Below are positions 17,059 to 24,977 of a DNA stretch of 64,000 nt, piece by piece. The stretch is from Geobacillus sp. 46C-IIa (lineage in GTDB: Bacteria; Bacillota; Bacilli; Bacillales; Anoxybacillaceae). Location of the stretch: assembly GCF_014679505.1 (NCBI RefSeq), contig NZ_CP061474.1, positions 1,332,001-1,396,000 of the forward strand, written 5' to 3'. A model generated the notes under the pieces. That model was not told the DNA's origin. It did no database searches and saw only the letters and a list, made by a program, of their open reading frames with translations. The number at the start of each line of letters is the position of its first letter. The stretch's first letter is position 1. The translations under genes and the position numbers were made by a program.

Positions 17059-18505
17059 CGGCCACTATGTTGATAGCAGCAATGGCGAAGTGTTTGAAAC
17101 GGTCAATCCGGCGACAGAAGAAGTGATTGCGACGGTCGCCAAGGCGACGAAAGCGGATGTGGACCGTGCTGTCGAAGCGGCGCGCGCGGCATTTGAGTCG
17201 GGCAAATGGCAGAAAATGACGGTGGCAAAACGCGCGCGTTTGCTCAATCAAATCGCCAACCTCATGAGAGAGCGATTTGACGATTTAGTGTATGCCGAAG
17301 TGTTAAACAGCGGCAAAACGGTTGACGCGGCGAAAGGGCAAATTATGCAGGCAATTGAGGATTTTGAATTTTACGCGGCCGCGGCGATTACGTTGCAAGG
17401 GGATACGAACCAAGTTCCAAACGGATTTTTCAACTATACGGTGAAAGAGCCGGTCGGCGTATGCGGCCAAATCATCCCGTGGAACTATCCGCTGATGATG
17501 GCGGCTTGGAAGATAGCCCCGGCATTAGCGGCGGGGTGTACGGTCGTGTTAAAGCCAGCAAGCTACACGCCGATCACCGCTTATATGTTGGCAGAAATTT
17601 GCCAAGAGGCCGGGGTTCCCGATGGCGTCGTTAACGTGATTACAGGAAGCGGTTCCGAAATTGGCCCGTATATGACCGAACATCCGGGGATTGATAAAGT
17701 GGCCTTCACCGGGGAGACGGAAACCGGCAAAGACATTATGCGGCGCGCCTCTGGGACGTTGAAACGGGTGACGCTCGAACTCGGTGGGAAATCGCCAAAT
17801 ATCGTGTTTGATGATTGCGATATAGAAGCAGCTGTCAACGGTTCGCTTTATGGAATTTTTTACAATACAGGGCAGTCGTGTGAAGCGCGCTCGCGGCTGT
17901 TTGTCCACGAAGCCATTTACGACGAATTTATGGAAAAATTTATTGAAAAAGCTTCCCGCATCCGCGTCGGCAACCCGTTTGAAAAAGGGGTGCATATGGG
18001 AGCGGTCATTTCGCGAAGCCACCAGCAAGTGATCGACGGCTATGTGAAGCTGGCGGTTGAGGAAGGCGGCGAAGTGCTGTACGGCGGAAAAATTCCGGAA
18101 GGCGACGAGTTTGCGAAAGGCTACTGGTATATGCCGACGGTGATTGGAAACGTCAAAAACGACATGCGCGTGGCGCAGGAAGAAATTTTCGGGCCGGTCG
18201 TTGTCGTTATGAAGTTTCGCGACGAGGAAGAGGTGATCCAACAGGCGAACGATACGATTTTCGGCTTAGGGTCGGCCGTATGGACGAAAGACCACGGAAG
18301 AGCCCATCGCGTCGCTTCGCGCATCCGGGCAGGGATTGTCATGGTTAACTCCCCGATTTCCGCCTTCCCAGGAACGCCGTTTGGCGGGTACAAACAGTCA
18401 GGATTTGGACGTGAGCTGGCGCTGGAAACGTTGAATTTGTACACCGAAACGAAAAGCGTCGTCTCTTATATCGGCAGCAAGCCGTTGAACTTGTTTGGCA
18501 TTTAA
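17024..18505 (+). CDS. NAD(P)-dependent aldehyde dehydrogenase of the aromatic-CoA locus
   Basis: 493 residues. Standard ALDH landmarks are present: WNYPLMMAAWK near residue 152, FTGETETG, the catalytic Glu in LELGGKSPNIVF, the catalytic Cys in NTGQSCEARS, and EEIFGPVV. The start ATG 17024 follows GAAAGGGGAGA and lies inside the zinc-ribbon gene. It has no MaoC hydratase fusion, so it is not a PaaZ-type ring-opening enzyme. In this context it could oxidise the aliphatic semialdehyde-CoA formed after ring cleavage (the job of BoxD in the box pathway) or an arylaldehyde feeding the pathway. The sequence does not decide. Confidence 0.82.
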   Translation: MTIKKHYPLFINGHYVDSSNGEVFETVNPATEEVIATVAKATKADVDRAVEAARAAFESGKWQKMTVAKRARLLNQIANLMRERFDDLVYAEVLNSGKTVDAAKGQIMQAIEDFEFYAAAAITLQGDTNQVPNGFFNYTVKEPVGVCGQIIPWNYPLMMAAWKIAPALAAGCTVVLKPASYTPITAYMLAEICQEAGVPDGVVNVITGSGSEIGPYMTEHPGIDKVAFTGETETGKDIMRRASGTLKRVTLELGGKSPNIVFDDCDIEAAVNGSLYGIFYNTGQSCEARSRLFVHEAIYDEFMEKFIEKASRIRVGNPFEKGVHMGAVISRSHQQVIDGYVKLAVEEGGEVLYGGKIPEGDEFAKGYWYMPTVIGNVKNDMRVAQEEIFGPVVVVMKFRDEEEVIQQANDTIFGLGSAVWTKDHGRAHRVASRIRAGIVMVNSPISAFPGTPFGGYKQSGFGRELALETLNLYTETKSVVSYIGSKPLNLFGI

Positions 18506-18586
18506 CAAGACAGTCTGAAACGCTCGGATCGCCATAGTTAGGTAAGCAATGCTTCAAATAAATCATCATTTGATGGAGGGATGACG

Positions 18587-19387
18587 ATGGCTAATGCAGT
18601 CACAGTGGAGAAAAAATATTTGACGGTTGTGAAAGAAGAAGGGATTGCTGAGATTCATTTGCACATTAACAAGTCGAACTCGTACGATCTGGAATTTTAC
18701 AAAGAATTCAATGCGGCGATTGACGACATCCGCTTTGATCCGGACATCAAAGTCGTCATCATCATGAGCGATGTGCCGAAGTTTTTCTCGGCGGGGGCGG
18801 ACATCAACTTTTTGCGTTCGGCCGACCCGCGGTTCAAAACGCAATTTTGCTTGTTCTGCAATGAGACGCTCGATAAAATCGCCCGCTCGCCGCAAGTGTA
18901 TATCGCTTGTTTAGAAGGGCATACAGTCGGCGGGGGCTTGGAGATGGCGCTGGCGTGCGACTTGCGGTTTATGGGGGATGAAGCAGGAAAAATCGGGCTG
19001 CCGGAAGTGACGCTCGGGGTGTTGGCTGGCACGGGCGGAACGCAGCGGCTGGCGCGGCTCGTTGGCTACTCGCGGGCGTTGGATATGAACATTACGGGAG
19101 AAACGATCACGCCGCAAGAGGCGCTTGACATCGGGCTGGTGAACCGGGTGTTCCCGCAGGCGGAAACGAGAGAGCGGACGCGGGAGTATGCGCGCAAGCT
19201 CGTCAACAGCGCGACGTATGCGATTTCAAACATCAAGCTGTCGATCATGAACGGGAAAGAAATGCCGCTCAACGTGGCGATCCGCTATGAAGGCGAGCTG
19301 CAAAACTTGCTGTTCCGTTCGGAAGACGCCAAAGAAGGGTTGAGCGCATTTTTGGAAAAACGCCAGCCAAATTGGAAAGGGATTTAA
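18587..19387 (+). CDS. enoyl-CoA hydratase/isomerase (crotonase) family protein, copy 1
   Basis: 266 residues. Oxyanion-hole segments SAGADINFL and GHTVGGGLEMA are present, and both candidate acid-base glutamates are there (GLEMALACD and GLPEVTLG). The start is ATG 18587, six bases after GGAGGG; the ATG at 18581 abuts that site. Its protein is identical to the copy at 24068-24865 from KxYLTVVKEEG to the end. Roles to consider are beta-oxidation-like hydration/isomerisation of the ring-opened CoA thioester or, since BoxC is itself a crotonase-fold enzyme, hydrolytic opening of an epoxide-CoA. It ends the first operon of the locus. Confidence 0.85.
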   Translation: MANAVTVEKKYLTVVKEEGIAEIHLHINKSNSYDLEFYKEFNAAIDDIRFDPDIKVVIIMSDVPKFFSAGADINFLRSADPRFKTQFCLFCNETLDKIARSPQVYIACLEGHTVGGGLEMALACDLRFMGDEAGKIGLPEVTLGVLAGTGGTQRLARLVGYSRALDMNITGETITPQEALDIGLVNRVFPQAETRERTREYARKLVNSATYAISNIKLSIMNGKEMPLNVAIRYEGELQNLLFRSEDAKEGLSAFLEKRQPNWKGI

Positions 19388-19400
19388 CACACTTTTTATG

Positions 19401-19430
19401 CATATCGGCCGGTTTGGCCGATATGTTTTT
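19401..19430 (+). terminator. terminator after crotonase copy 1
   Basis: CATATCGGCC (19401-19410) pairs perfectly with GGCCGATATG (19416-19425) across GGTTT and is followed by five T. Confidence 0.9.
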
Positions 19431-19536
19431 ATGTAAAAACGATCATTTTATGGAAAAATAGTCATTCTGAGATTGAAAAAGAGAGGGGAAATGTAACATA
19501 ATAAAAGAAAAATCTGAAAAAGACAGGTGTGTTGCA

Positions 19537-20412
19537 ATGAAGCCAAGAGCACTTATGTTTACGCTATTCGGGGAATATATTCAACATTATGGGAATGAAG
19601 TGTGGATTGGAAGCTTGATTCAGATGATGTCCCACTTCGGCATTTCCGAGTCGTCCATTCGCGGGGCGGCACTAAGGATGGTGCAGCAAGAATTTTTTGA
19701 AGTGCGGAAAATCGGCAATAACAGCTATTACTCGCTGACGCCGAAAGGGAAGCGGACGATGATGGATGGATTCACCCGCGTCTATTCGCTGCGGAACTAT
19801 AAATGGGATGGCCGCTGGCGCGTGTTGACATATTCCGTTCCGGAAGAAAAGCGAGAGCTGCGCAGCCAGATCCGCAAAGAATTAAGTTTAATGGGATTTG
19901 GCCTTATTTCTCACGGAACGTGGGCGAGCCCGAACCCGATTGAACCGCAAGTCATGGAATGGATTAAAGATTATCGTTTAGAGCCGTATGTGATTTTATT
20001 TACGGCGGATTCCATCGTGTCGCACAGCAACGAGCAAATCATCGAGCGCGGTTGGGATTTTGCCTATATCGCCAAAGAATATGACAAGTTTATTGAAACG
20101 TATGAACAAAAATATGAGGAGTTTCAAAAACGGGCTTGGAACAATGAGCTGACCGACCGCGAATGTTTTGTTGAGCGGACGAAGCTTGTGCATGAATACC
20201 GAAGCTTTTTCTTTATTGACCCGGGTTTTCCGCACGATTTATTGCCGGACGACTGGAGTGGAACGAGAGCGCGGGAGCTGTTTTTTAATGTTCATCAGCT
20301 GCTGGCTGTTCCCGCCATTCGGTACTTTGAAACGTTGTTTGAGCCCGCTCCGGACCGTGAATCGGCGTTCAACCGCGATAGGGCGATCAACCCGTTTATG
20401 GAGATGATTTAG
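19537..20412 (+). CDS. paaX: PaaX-family transcriptional repressor
   Basis: 291 residues. The N-terminal winged helix (residues about 1-75) has the PaaX pattern PRALMFTLFGEYI, SIRGAALRMVQQ and YSLTPKG. The middle part WDGRWRVLTYSVPEEKRELR and the C-terminal FFIDPGFPHDLLPDDW box are family hallmarks. PaaX repressors are released by aryl-CoA thioesters such as phenylacetyl-CoA. Here the ligand may be another aryl-CoA, given the ligase in the cluster. The gene stands between the two operons it probably controls. A single AACATAAT half-site at 19495-19502, 35 bp before its ATG, hints at autoregulation. GACAGGTGTG is its weak ribosome site. Confidence 0.9.
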   Translation: MKPRALMFTLFGEYIQHYGNEVWIGSLIQMMSHFGISESSIRGAALRMVQQEFFEVRKIGNNSYYSLTPKGKRTMMDGFTRVYSLRNYKWDGRWRVLTYSVPEEKRELRSQIRKELSLMGFGLISHGTWASPNPIEPQVMEWIKDYRLEPYVILFTADSIVSHSNEQIIERGWDFAYIAKEYDKFIETYEQKYEEFQKRAWNNELTDRECFVERTKLVHEYRSFFFIDPGFPHDLLPDDWSGTRARELFFNVHQLLAVPAIRYFETLFEPAPDRESAFNRDRAINPFMEMI

Positions 20413-20503
20413 CGGCTGGACTGAAAACATCGGCAGATTCGTTTTTTGATTGGCTGTTGCATAGAGACAAAGAGATCACGATGATAGAGGGGAGAGGAAA
20501 CAG

Positions 20504-21478
20504 ATGCTACATAAAGAAATTGAAGCCGTGGGGGACGGGATTTATCGCGTTCCGATTCCCGTCCCGTTTCCGATGAAATATGTGTATTGTTACGTATGCC
20601 AAGAGACAGACGGGTGGAGCTTGGTCGACGTTGGATTTCGTTGCCCTGAGGCCATGCACGCTTGGGAAGCGGCCTTCCGGCAATTAGGAATCAAGCCGCG
20701 GCACGTTCGCGCCATTTATATCACCCACTTCCATCCCGATCATTTTGGCCTTGCTGGTTGGATGCAGCAACAGACGGAAGCGCCGATATGGATCAGTGAA
20801 CCGGATCAGGCGATGGCCGAACGGGTGTGGGGGGAAGAGAGCTCCCAAGCGAGCGAAGTTGCTGCACTGTTTCGCTGCCATGGCGTTCCGGATGAACTTG
20901 CGGCTGAAATTGAAGAGAACATGTGGAAGTTATCATTGCGCGTCAGCCCGTTTCCGGTGTTAACGGTTTTAGATCACCGCGAGATTGTGCTTGGGCAACG
21001 GCGGTGGGTCGTCATCCCGGTTCCAGGGCATAGTGACGGTCTAGTCAGTTTTTATCAGCCGGAATCGCGCCAACTGTTAGTATCGGATCATGTGCTTGAC
21101 CGCATTACCCCGAATATTAGCGTATGGCCGGGCGCCCACCCGAATCCGTTAGAGCAATATTTCGCCTCTTTGCGTAAAGTCGAGGCGCTCGATGTCGACA
21201 TTGCCCTGCCTGCCCACGGTGCGGTGATCCGCCAGTTTCGCGAGCGGATCAGCGATATTTTCCGCCATCATGAACAACGGCTGCAAAAGATGAAAACGCT
21301 GACAGAGAAGGGGCGCACTGCTTATGAAGTGGCCCATCTCGTGTTCGGCCATAAGCCGCTGACCGCGCACCAATGGCGGTTTGCGGTGGCGGAAACGTTG
21401 GCGCATTTGGAATATTTGCGCTCTATCGGTCAAGTGCAAACAGAGGAACATAACAATATGATTGTGTATGTATCATGA
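20504..21478 (+). CDS. metallo-beta-lactamase-fold hydrolase
   Basis: 324 residues, start ATG 20504 after GAGGGGAGAGGAAACAG. The zinc motif THFHPDHFG is at about residues 77-85. A further ligand lies in PVPGHSDGL and the Asp in LLVSDHVLD, giving a two-metal MBL site. A helical C-terminal part (residues about 245-324) resembles the DNA- or dimer-contact tail of LACTB2-like MBL proteins. It sits between paaX and paaA, 91 bp after paaX, and ends at a terminator. A thioesterase or lactone/epoxide-derived hydrolase role in the aromatic pathway is an inference from place only. Confidence 0.8.
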   Translation: MLHKEIEAVGDGIYRVPIPVPFPMKYVYCYVCQETDGWSLVDVGFRCPEAMHAWEAAFRQLGIKPRHVRAIYITHFHPDHFGLAGWMQQQTEAPIWISEPDQAMAERVWGEESSQASEVAALFRCHGVPDELAAEIEENMWKLSLRVSPFPVLTVLDHREIVLGQRRWVVIPVPGHSDGLVSFYQPESRQLLVSDHVLDRITPNISVWPGAHPNPLEQYFASLRKVEALDVDIALPAHGAVIRQFRERISDIFRHHEQRLQKMKTLTEKGRTAYEVAHLVFGHKPLTAHQWRFAVAETLAHLEYLRSIGQVQTEEHNNMIVYVS

Positions 21479-21484
21479 CGAACG

Positions 21485-21515
21485 GCCAGCTGTGCAGACA
21501 GCTAGGCTTTTTTTT
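21485..21515 (+). terminator. terminator after the MBL hydrolase gene
   Basis: GCCAGCTGT (21485-21493) pairs with ACAGCT-A-GGC (21498-21507), with one bulged A, and is followed by eight T. Confidence 0.75.
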
Positions 21516-21703
21516 GTCTCGTTAAACAACAAGGGATTGCGCTGCGCAGCTTTCTGATTACACGAAAAATATACGGACGGAAAACAAACATTGAACGTTA
21601 CAAAAGGCGATCTGCGGAGATTGATAAAAGGAGGGGGGCGGAATATTTAGAAAATCTAAGGGAATTAAAGAAAAATAATTTTCGGATTTTTTCTATTTTT
21701 AAG

Positions 21704-21733
21704 TTGACAACGAACTTTATAGTGTATTAACAT
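21704..21733 (+). promoter_or_regulatory. promoter of the paaADBC operon
   Basis: TTGACA at 21704-21709, then TAACAT at 21728-21733 with an 18-bp spacer. The -10 box is poor, but its place relative to the -35 box and to the inverted repeat matches the promoter at 16766 within one base. The stretch 21516-21700 upstream shows no gene. Confidence 0.6.
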
Positions 21734-21767
21734 TATGTATATAATACGATAGTTAAAAAAACATAAT
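21732..21767 (+). promoter_or_regulatory. candidate PaaX operator, copy 2
   Basis: ATTATGTA (21732-21739), 20 bp with ACGATA in the middle, then AACATAAT (21760-21767). Spacing and the internal hexamer are the same as in copy 1 at 16793. The ribosome site GAGGGTGAGG follows ten bases later. Confidence 0.65.
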
Positions 21768-21782
21768 AAAGAGGGTGAGGAT

Positions 21783-22718
21783 ATGGATCAAGCGACAATG
21801 CTGAAAGAAAAAGTTCAAAACGGATTTATCGTCGAAGGGATCGAGGATATGAATGAGGAGTATTTGGCAGCGTTGAAACAGACATTGACGATCGTCGGCG
21901 ACACCGAACTGTTAAGCGTTCCGCCGCTATTGACTGTGTATGACCAAGCGCCGACGCTCAACAGCAAAATTACGGCGCTGGCCATTATGCAAGATGAAAT
22001 TGGCCATGCCCACATCGCTTACCGGCTGCTGAAAGATTTAGGTGAAGATGTCGATCAGCTGCTTTACGAGCGGGAAGCGAACCGCTGGAAAAACCCGTAC
22101 GCTTTCGATTTTGAACTGTCAAACTGGATTGAACTTGGTGTCTTTAACGCCTTTTTTGACCGGGCGGGCTACACGCTCCTTGGCGATGCGTTTGAGTATA
22201 CGTCCTACGGGCCGTGGAAGCGGGCGCTTGTGAAAGTCGACAAAGAAGAGCTGTTCCATCTCAGAAACGGCGAAATCATTATGAGAACGGCCATGCAAGA
22301 TCCAAACTTGCGTGAAGAAGTACAAAAAGCCGTCGATTGGATGTTTTTAATGGCGCTTGAGTTTTTCGGGGTGGAAGACCGGCTGAAAAGCCGCTCGGCG
22401 CAACTTGAGTACCGCCTAAAAGGACGGACAAACGATGAGCTGCGGCAAAAATGGCTGTCAACGGCCGTTCCGTTCTGCGAATCGATCGGTGTCAAAGTCC
22501 CTGCCCATTACGATGAAGAGCAACAAAAATACGTGCTCGATGTGCCGTTCCCGTGCAAGTTTGATCCGGTGAATAAAAAATGGCTGTTCGACCAGCCGGA
22601 CACGTGGGATAACGTCATCAAACGGTTTAAACAGCGGGGGCCGAAAAATAAAGAATTCGTTGCCCGGATTCAAAAAGGGGCCAAAGAGTTTGAACAATTG
22701 CGAAAGGAAGCGGTGTAA
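21783..22718 (+). CDS. paaA: aryl-CoA epoxygenase catalytic subunit PaaA
   Basis: 311 residues, start ATG 21783 after GAGGGTGAGG. It is a ferritin-like, carboxylate-bridged diiron protein: DEIGHAHIAYRLL near residue 68 supplies E and H ligands, and DKEELFHLRNGE near residue 152 gives the second ExxH pair, as in E. coli PaaA. PaaA with PaaC forms the oxygenase core that epoxidises phenylacetyl-CoA at ring carbons 1 and 2. The ligase in this cluster is of the benzoate type, so the true substrate here may be benzoyl-CoA or a relative. TAATG joins the stop to the paaD start. No PaaE reductase gene is in the window. Confidence 0.9.
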   Translation: MDQATMLKEKVQNGFIVEGIEDMNEEYLAALKQTLTIVGDTELLSVPPLLTVYDQAPTLNSKITALAIMQDEIGHAHIAYRLLKDLGEDVDQLLYEREANRWKNPYAFDFELSNWIELGVFNAFFDRAGYTLLGDAFEYTSYGPWKRALVKVDKEELFHLRNGEIIMRTAMQDPNLREEVQKAVDWMFLMALEFFGVEDRLKSRSAQLEYRLKGRTNDELRQKWLSTAVPFCESIGVKVPAHYDEEQQKYVLDVPFPCKFDPVNKKWLFDQPDTWDNVIKRFKQRGPKNKEFVARIQKGAKEFEQLRKEAV

Positions 22719-23038
22719 TGGGCAAACAAGGCACCGAAAAATATTGGCAGGCGCTGAAAGAAGTGATGGATCCGGAATTTCCGATCAGCGTCGTCGATAT
22801 GGGATTGATTTACGATATTGAAAAAAACGACGATGAACTGCATGTCACCATGACGTATACGGCGGTATCGTGCGCCTGTATGGAATGGATCGAGCAAGAT
22901 ATCCGCGATCGTTTGCTTAAGGAAGAAGACATTCGCGATGTGCATATTTACGTCGTCTGGGATCCGCCGTGGACGGTTGACCGGATCAGCCCGGAAGGAC
23001 GCGAAAAATTAAAATATTGGGGGGTGAGCTCAACATGA
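22718..23038 (+). CDS. paaD: PaaD N-terminal (MIP18/DUF59) half, lacking the zinc ribbon
   Basis: 106 residues. It is a MIP18-family domain with DPEFPISVVDMGLIYDI at about residues 16-32, YTAVSCACMEWIEQ holding the conserved Cys, and WDPPWTVDRISPEGREKL near the end. E. coli PaaD continues for some 50 residues with a four-Cys ribbon; here the protein stops at GVSST. The ribbon is found as a separate gene at 16852. PaaD is needed for epoxygenase activity, probably in metal-centre maturation. It is coupled on both sides: TAATG with paaA and ATGA with paaB. Confidence 0.88.
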   Translation: MGKQGTEKYWQALKEVMDPEFPISVVDMGLIYDIEKNDDELHVTMTYTAVSCACMEWIEQDIRDRLLKEEDIRDVHIYVVWDPPWTVDRISPEGREKLKYWGVSST

Positions 23039-23250
23039 CGGCGACCCAGCAGCGAAAAACGTTTGATATTTTCGCCCGCGTAAAGCGGGGTGACCAATTG
23101 GCCCATATCGGCACGGTGGAAGCAGAAAATGAAGAGCTGGCAAAAGTGTATGCTTCTTATACGTACGATGAAGAGGACTGGGCGGAAATGGTCGTTGTCG
23201 ACCGCAGCGAGCTCGTTTGGGTGAGAAAACCGAAATGGCTGTTTGCCTAA
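23035..23250 (+). CDS. paaB: aryl-CoA epoxygenase subunit PaaB
   Basis: 71 residues, start ATG 23035 (GGGGGGTGAG seven bases before), overlapping the paaD stop by ATGA. FDIFARVKRGDQLAHIGTVEA and the ending YTYDEEDWAEM...ELVWVRKP match the short PaaB fold, which bridges two PaaAC units in the epoxygenase complex. The order A-D-B-C differs from the A-B-C-D-E order of E. coli. Confidence 0.88.
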   Translation: MTATQQRKTFDIFARVKRGDQLAHIGTVEAENEELAKVYASYTYDEEDWAEMVVVDRSELVWVRKPKWLFA

Positions 23251-23267
23251 AAAGGAGTGAAGGATGA

Positions 23268-23912
23268 ATGGAACCGATGCAGCCGAGTGTACATTCGCTC
23301 GTTGAACTGCTTGAAACGATCGCTGACAATAAATACGTGCTTGGCGACCGCCTTGTGGAAGTCGGGGTCAGCGGTCCAAATTTGGAAGCGACGCTGGCCG
23401 CGATCGCGATGGCCCAAGGAGAATTAGGGCACGCTCGCTTGCTGTACAACTGGTGTTTTGATTTGCGCGGAGGAAAAGGAAAAAAACCGGAAATTTACGG
23501 ACAATCCGGAAAAGCGATGGCAAGCGCCGTCAACGTGCATAACTGGATCACGCTCATCGCGGCACTATATACCGTGAACACGGCCATTGATGCGGTCTTG
23601 CAATCGGCGCTGCAGGCGAACCATCCGGCTGTTGTTTCTAAAATTCAAAAGCTCGTCCGTGAACAGCAAGACCATATCGTTTACGCGAAAAACTGGGCGC
23701 AGCAGCTTATCCATGACCAAGGCGCCGTTCCGCACCGTTTCCGCCAGGCGTTGAACGCTGCGGCGAACGAGGCAGCCGCTTGGTTAAAGGATGTCGAGGA
23801 CAAGAAAGAGCTGCAGGAGGAAGGGTATTTGCCGAAAGGAGTCCAACTCGTTGAACATTTGCAACGGGAATTGAAAGCGGTTGCTGCTGAACCATTTGTT
23901 CAGTTGAAATAA
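23268..23912 (+). CDS. paaC: aryl-CoA epoxygenase structural subunit PaaC
   Basis: 214 residues, ATG 23268 behind AAAAAGGAGTGAAGGATGA. It is a ferritin-like helix bundle paralogous to PaaA: DNKYVLGDRLVEVG near residue 20, MAQGELGHARLLYN near residue 49 and REQQDHIVYAKNW near residue 130. PaaC stabilises PaaA and does not itself carry out catalysis in the E. coli enzyme. The length is a little below the usual 240-250. A 155-bp gap, with no hairpin that I can see, separates it from the second crotonase gene, which may be co-transcribed. Confidence 0.87.
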   Translation: MEPMQPSVHSLVELLETIADNKYVLGDRLVEVGVSGPNLEATLAAIAMAQGELGHARLLYNWCFDLRGGKGKKPEIYGQSGKAMASAVNVHNWITLIAALYTVNTAIDAVLQSALQANHPAVVSKIQKLVREQQDHIVYAKNWAQQLIHDQGAVPHRFRQALNAAANEAAAWLKDVEDKKELQEEGYLPKGVQLVEHLQRELKAVAAEPFVQLK

Positions 23913-24067
23913 GAAAGACACAACAGGAGGTGAGAAAAAAACAGCACAAAACGAGCGGTGTTCTTCATGTTTTCGGAAATACAAAGACGGAAATGAACTT
24001 TCAAAAACGGGTGATTGGACCGTTGCCTGCGTCACATCAAAAATCAATAAGGAAGGGGAATACGAGA

Positions 24068-24865
24068 ATGGTAGCTGTAGAAACGAAAAAACAATACTTG
24101 ACGGTCGTCAAAGAAGAAGGGATTGCCGAGATTCATTTGCACATTAACAAATCGAACTCGTACGATCTGGAATTTTACAAAGAATTCAATGCGGCGATTG
24201 ACGACATCCGCTTCGACCCGGACATCAAAGTCGTCATCATCATGAGCGATGTGCCGAAGTTTTTCTCGGCGGGGGCGGACATCAACTTTTTGCGTTCGGC
24301 CGACCCGCGGTTCAAAACGCAATTTTGCTTGTTCTGCAATGAGACGCTCGATAAAATCGCCCGCTCGCCGCAAGTGTATATCGCTTGTTTAGAAGGGCAT
24401 ACAGTCGGCGGGGGCTTGGAGATGGCGCTCGCGTGCGACTTGCGGTTTATGGGGGATGAAGCAGGAAAAATCGGGCTGCCGGAAGTGACGCTCGGGGTGT
24501 TGGCTGGCACGGGCGGAACGCAGCGGCTGGCGCGGCTCGTTGGCTACTCGCGGGCGTTGGATATGAACATTACGGGAGAAACGATCACGCCGCAAGAGGC
24601 GCTTGACATCGGGCTGGTGAACCGGGTGTTCCCGCAGGCGGAAACGAGAGAGCGGACGCGGGAGTATGCGCGCAAGCTCGTCAACAGCGCGACGTATGCG
24701 ATTTCAAACATCAAGCTGTCGATCATGAACGGGAAAGAAATGCCGCTCAACGTGGCGATCCGCTATGAAGGCGAGCTGCAAAACTTGCTGTTCCGTTCGG
24801 AAGACGCCAAAGAAGGGTTGAGCGCATTTTTGGAAAAACGCCAGCCAAATTGGAAAGGGATTTAA
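24068..24865 (+). CDS. enoyl-CoA hydratase/isomerase (crotonase) family protein, copy 2
   Basis: 265 residues. The start is ATG 24068 after AAGGAAGGGGAA; an open frame reaches back to 23930 but looks non-coding. From residue 11 on, the protein is identical to copy 1 (18587-19387). In DNA I count one change in the last 645 bp, and more at silent sites in the first 150 bp. The likeness ends at the stop codon. Motifs are as in copy 1. Its place between paaC and the ligase ties it to the same pathway. Confidence 0.85.
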   Translation: MVAVETKKQYLTVVKEEGIAEIHLHINKSNSYDLEFYKEFNAAIDDIRFDPDIKVVIIMSDVPKFFSAGADINFLRSADPRFKTQFCLFCNETLDKIARSPQVYIACLEGHTVGGGLEMALACDLRFMGDEAGKIGLPEVTLGVLAGTGGTQRLARLVGYSRALDMNITGETITPQEALDIGLVNRVFPQAETRERTREYARKLVNSATYAISNIKLSIMNGKEMPLNVAIRYEGELQNLLFRSEDAKEGLSAFLEKRQPNWKGI

Positions 24866-24878
24866 GCGCTGCGGTTAT

Positions 24879-24924
24879 GAAGCCCTTGAAATGGGAAGCC
24901 GGTTCGTCCATTTCCAAGGGCTTC
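24879..24924 (+). terminator. large hairpin between crotonase copy 2 and the ligase gene
   Basis: GAAGCCCTTG-AAATGG (24879-24894) pairs with CCATTT-C-CAAGGGCTTC (24908-24924), with one bulged C. Only CTTATG follows, so termination would be weak. It may attenuate read-through or stabilise the upstream mRNA. Confidence 0.5.
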
Positions 24925-24977
24925 CTTATGCACACTCATCAAGCAATCTAATTTTCATAGAAATGGGATGGTGAGCG

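Noticed and set aside
17549..18241. A 230-codon minus-strand frame
   Set aside because: Antisense to the aldehyde dehydrogenase gene, without start signals or motifs.
23930..24067. An N-terminal extension of the second crotonase
   Set aside because: The residues are unlike the family, and ATG 24068 has a good ribosome site and gives the same N-terminus as the first copy.
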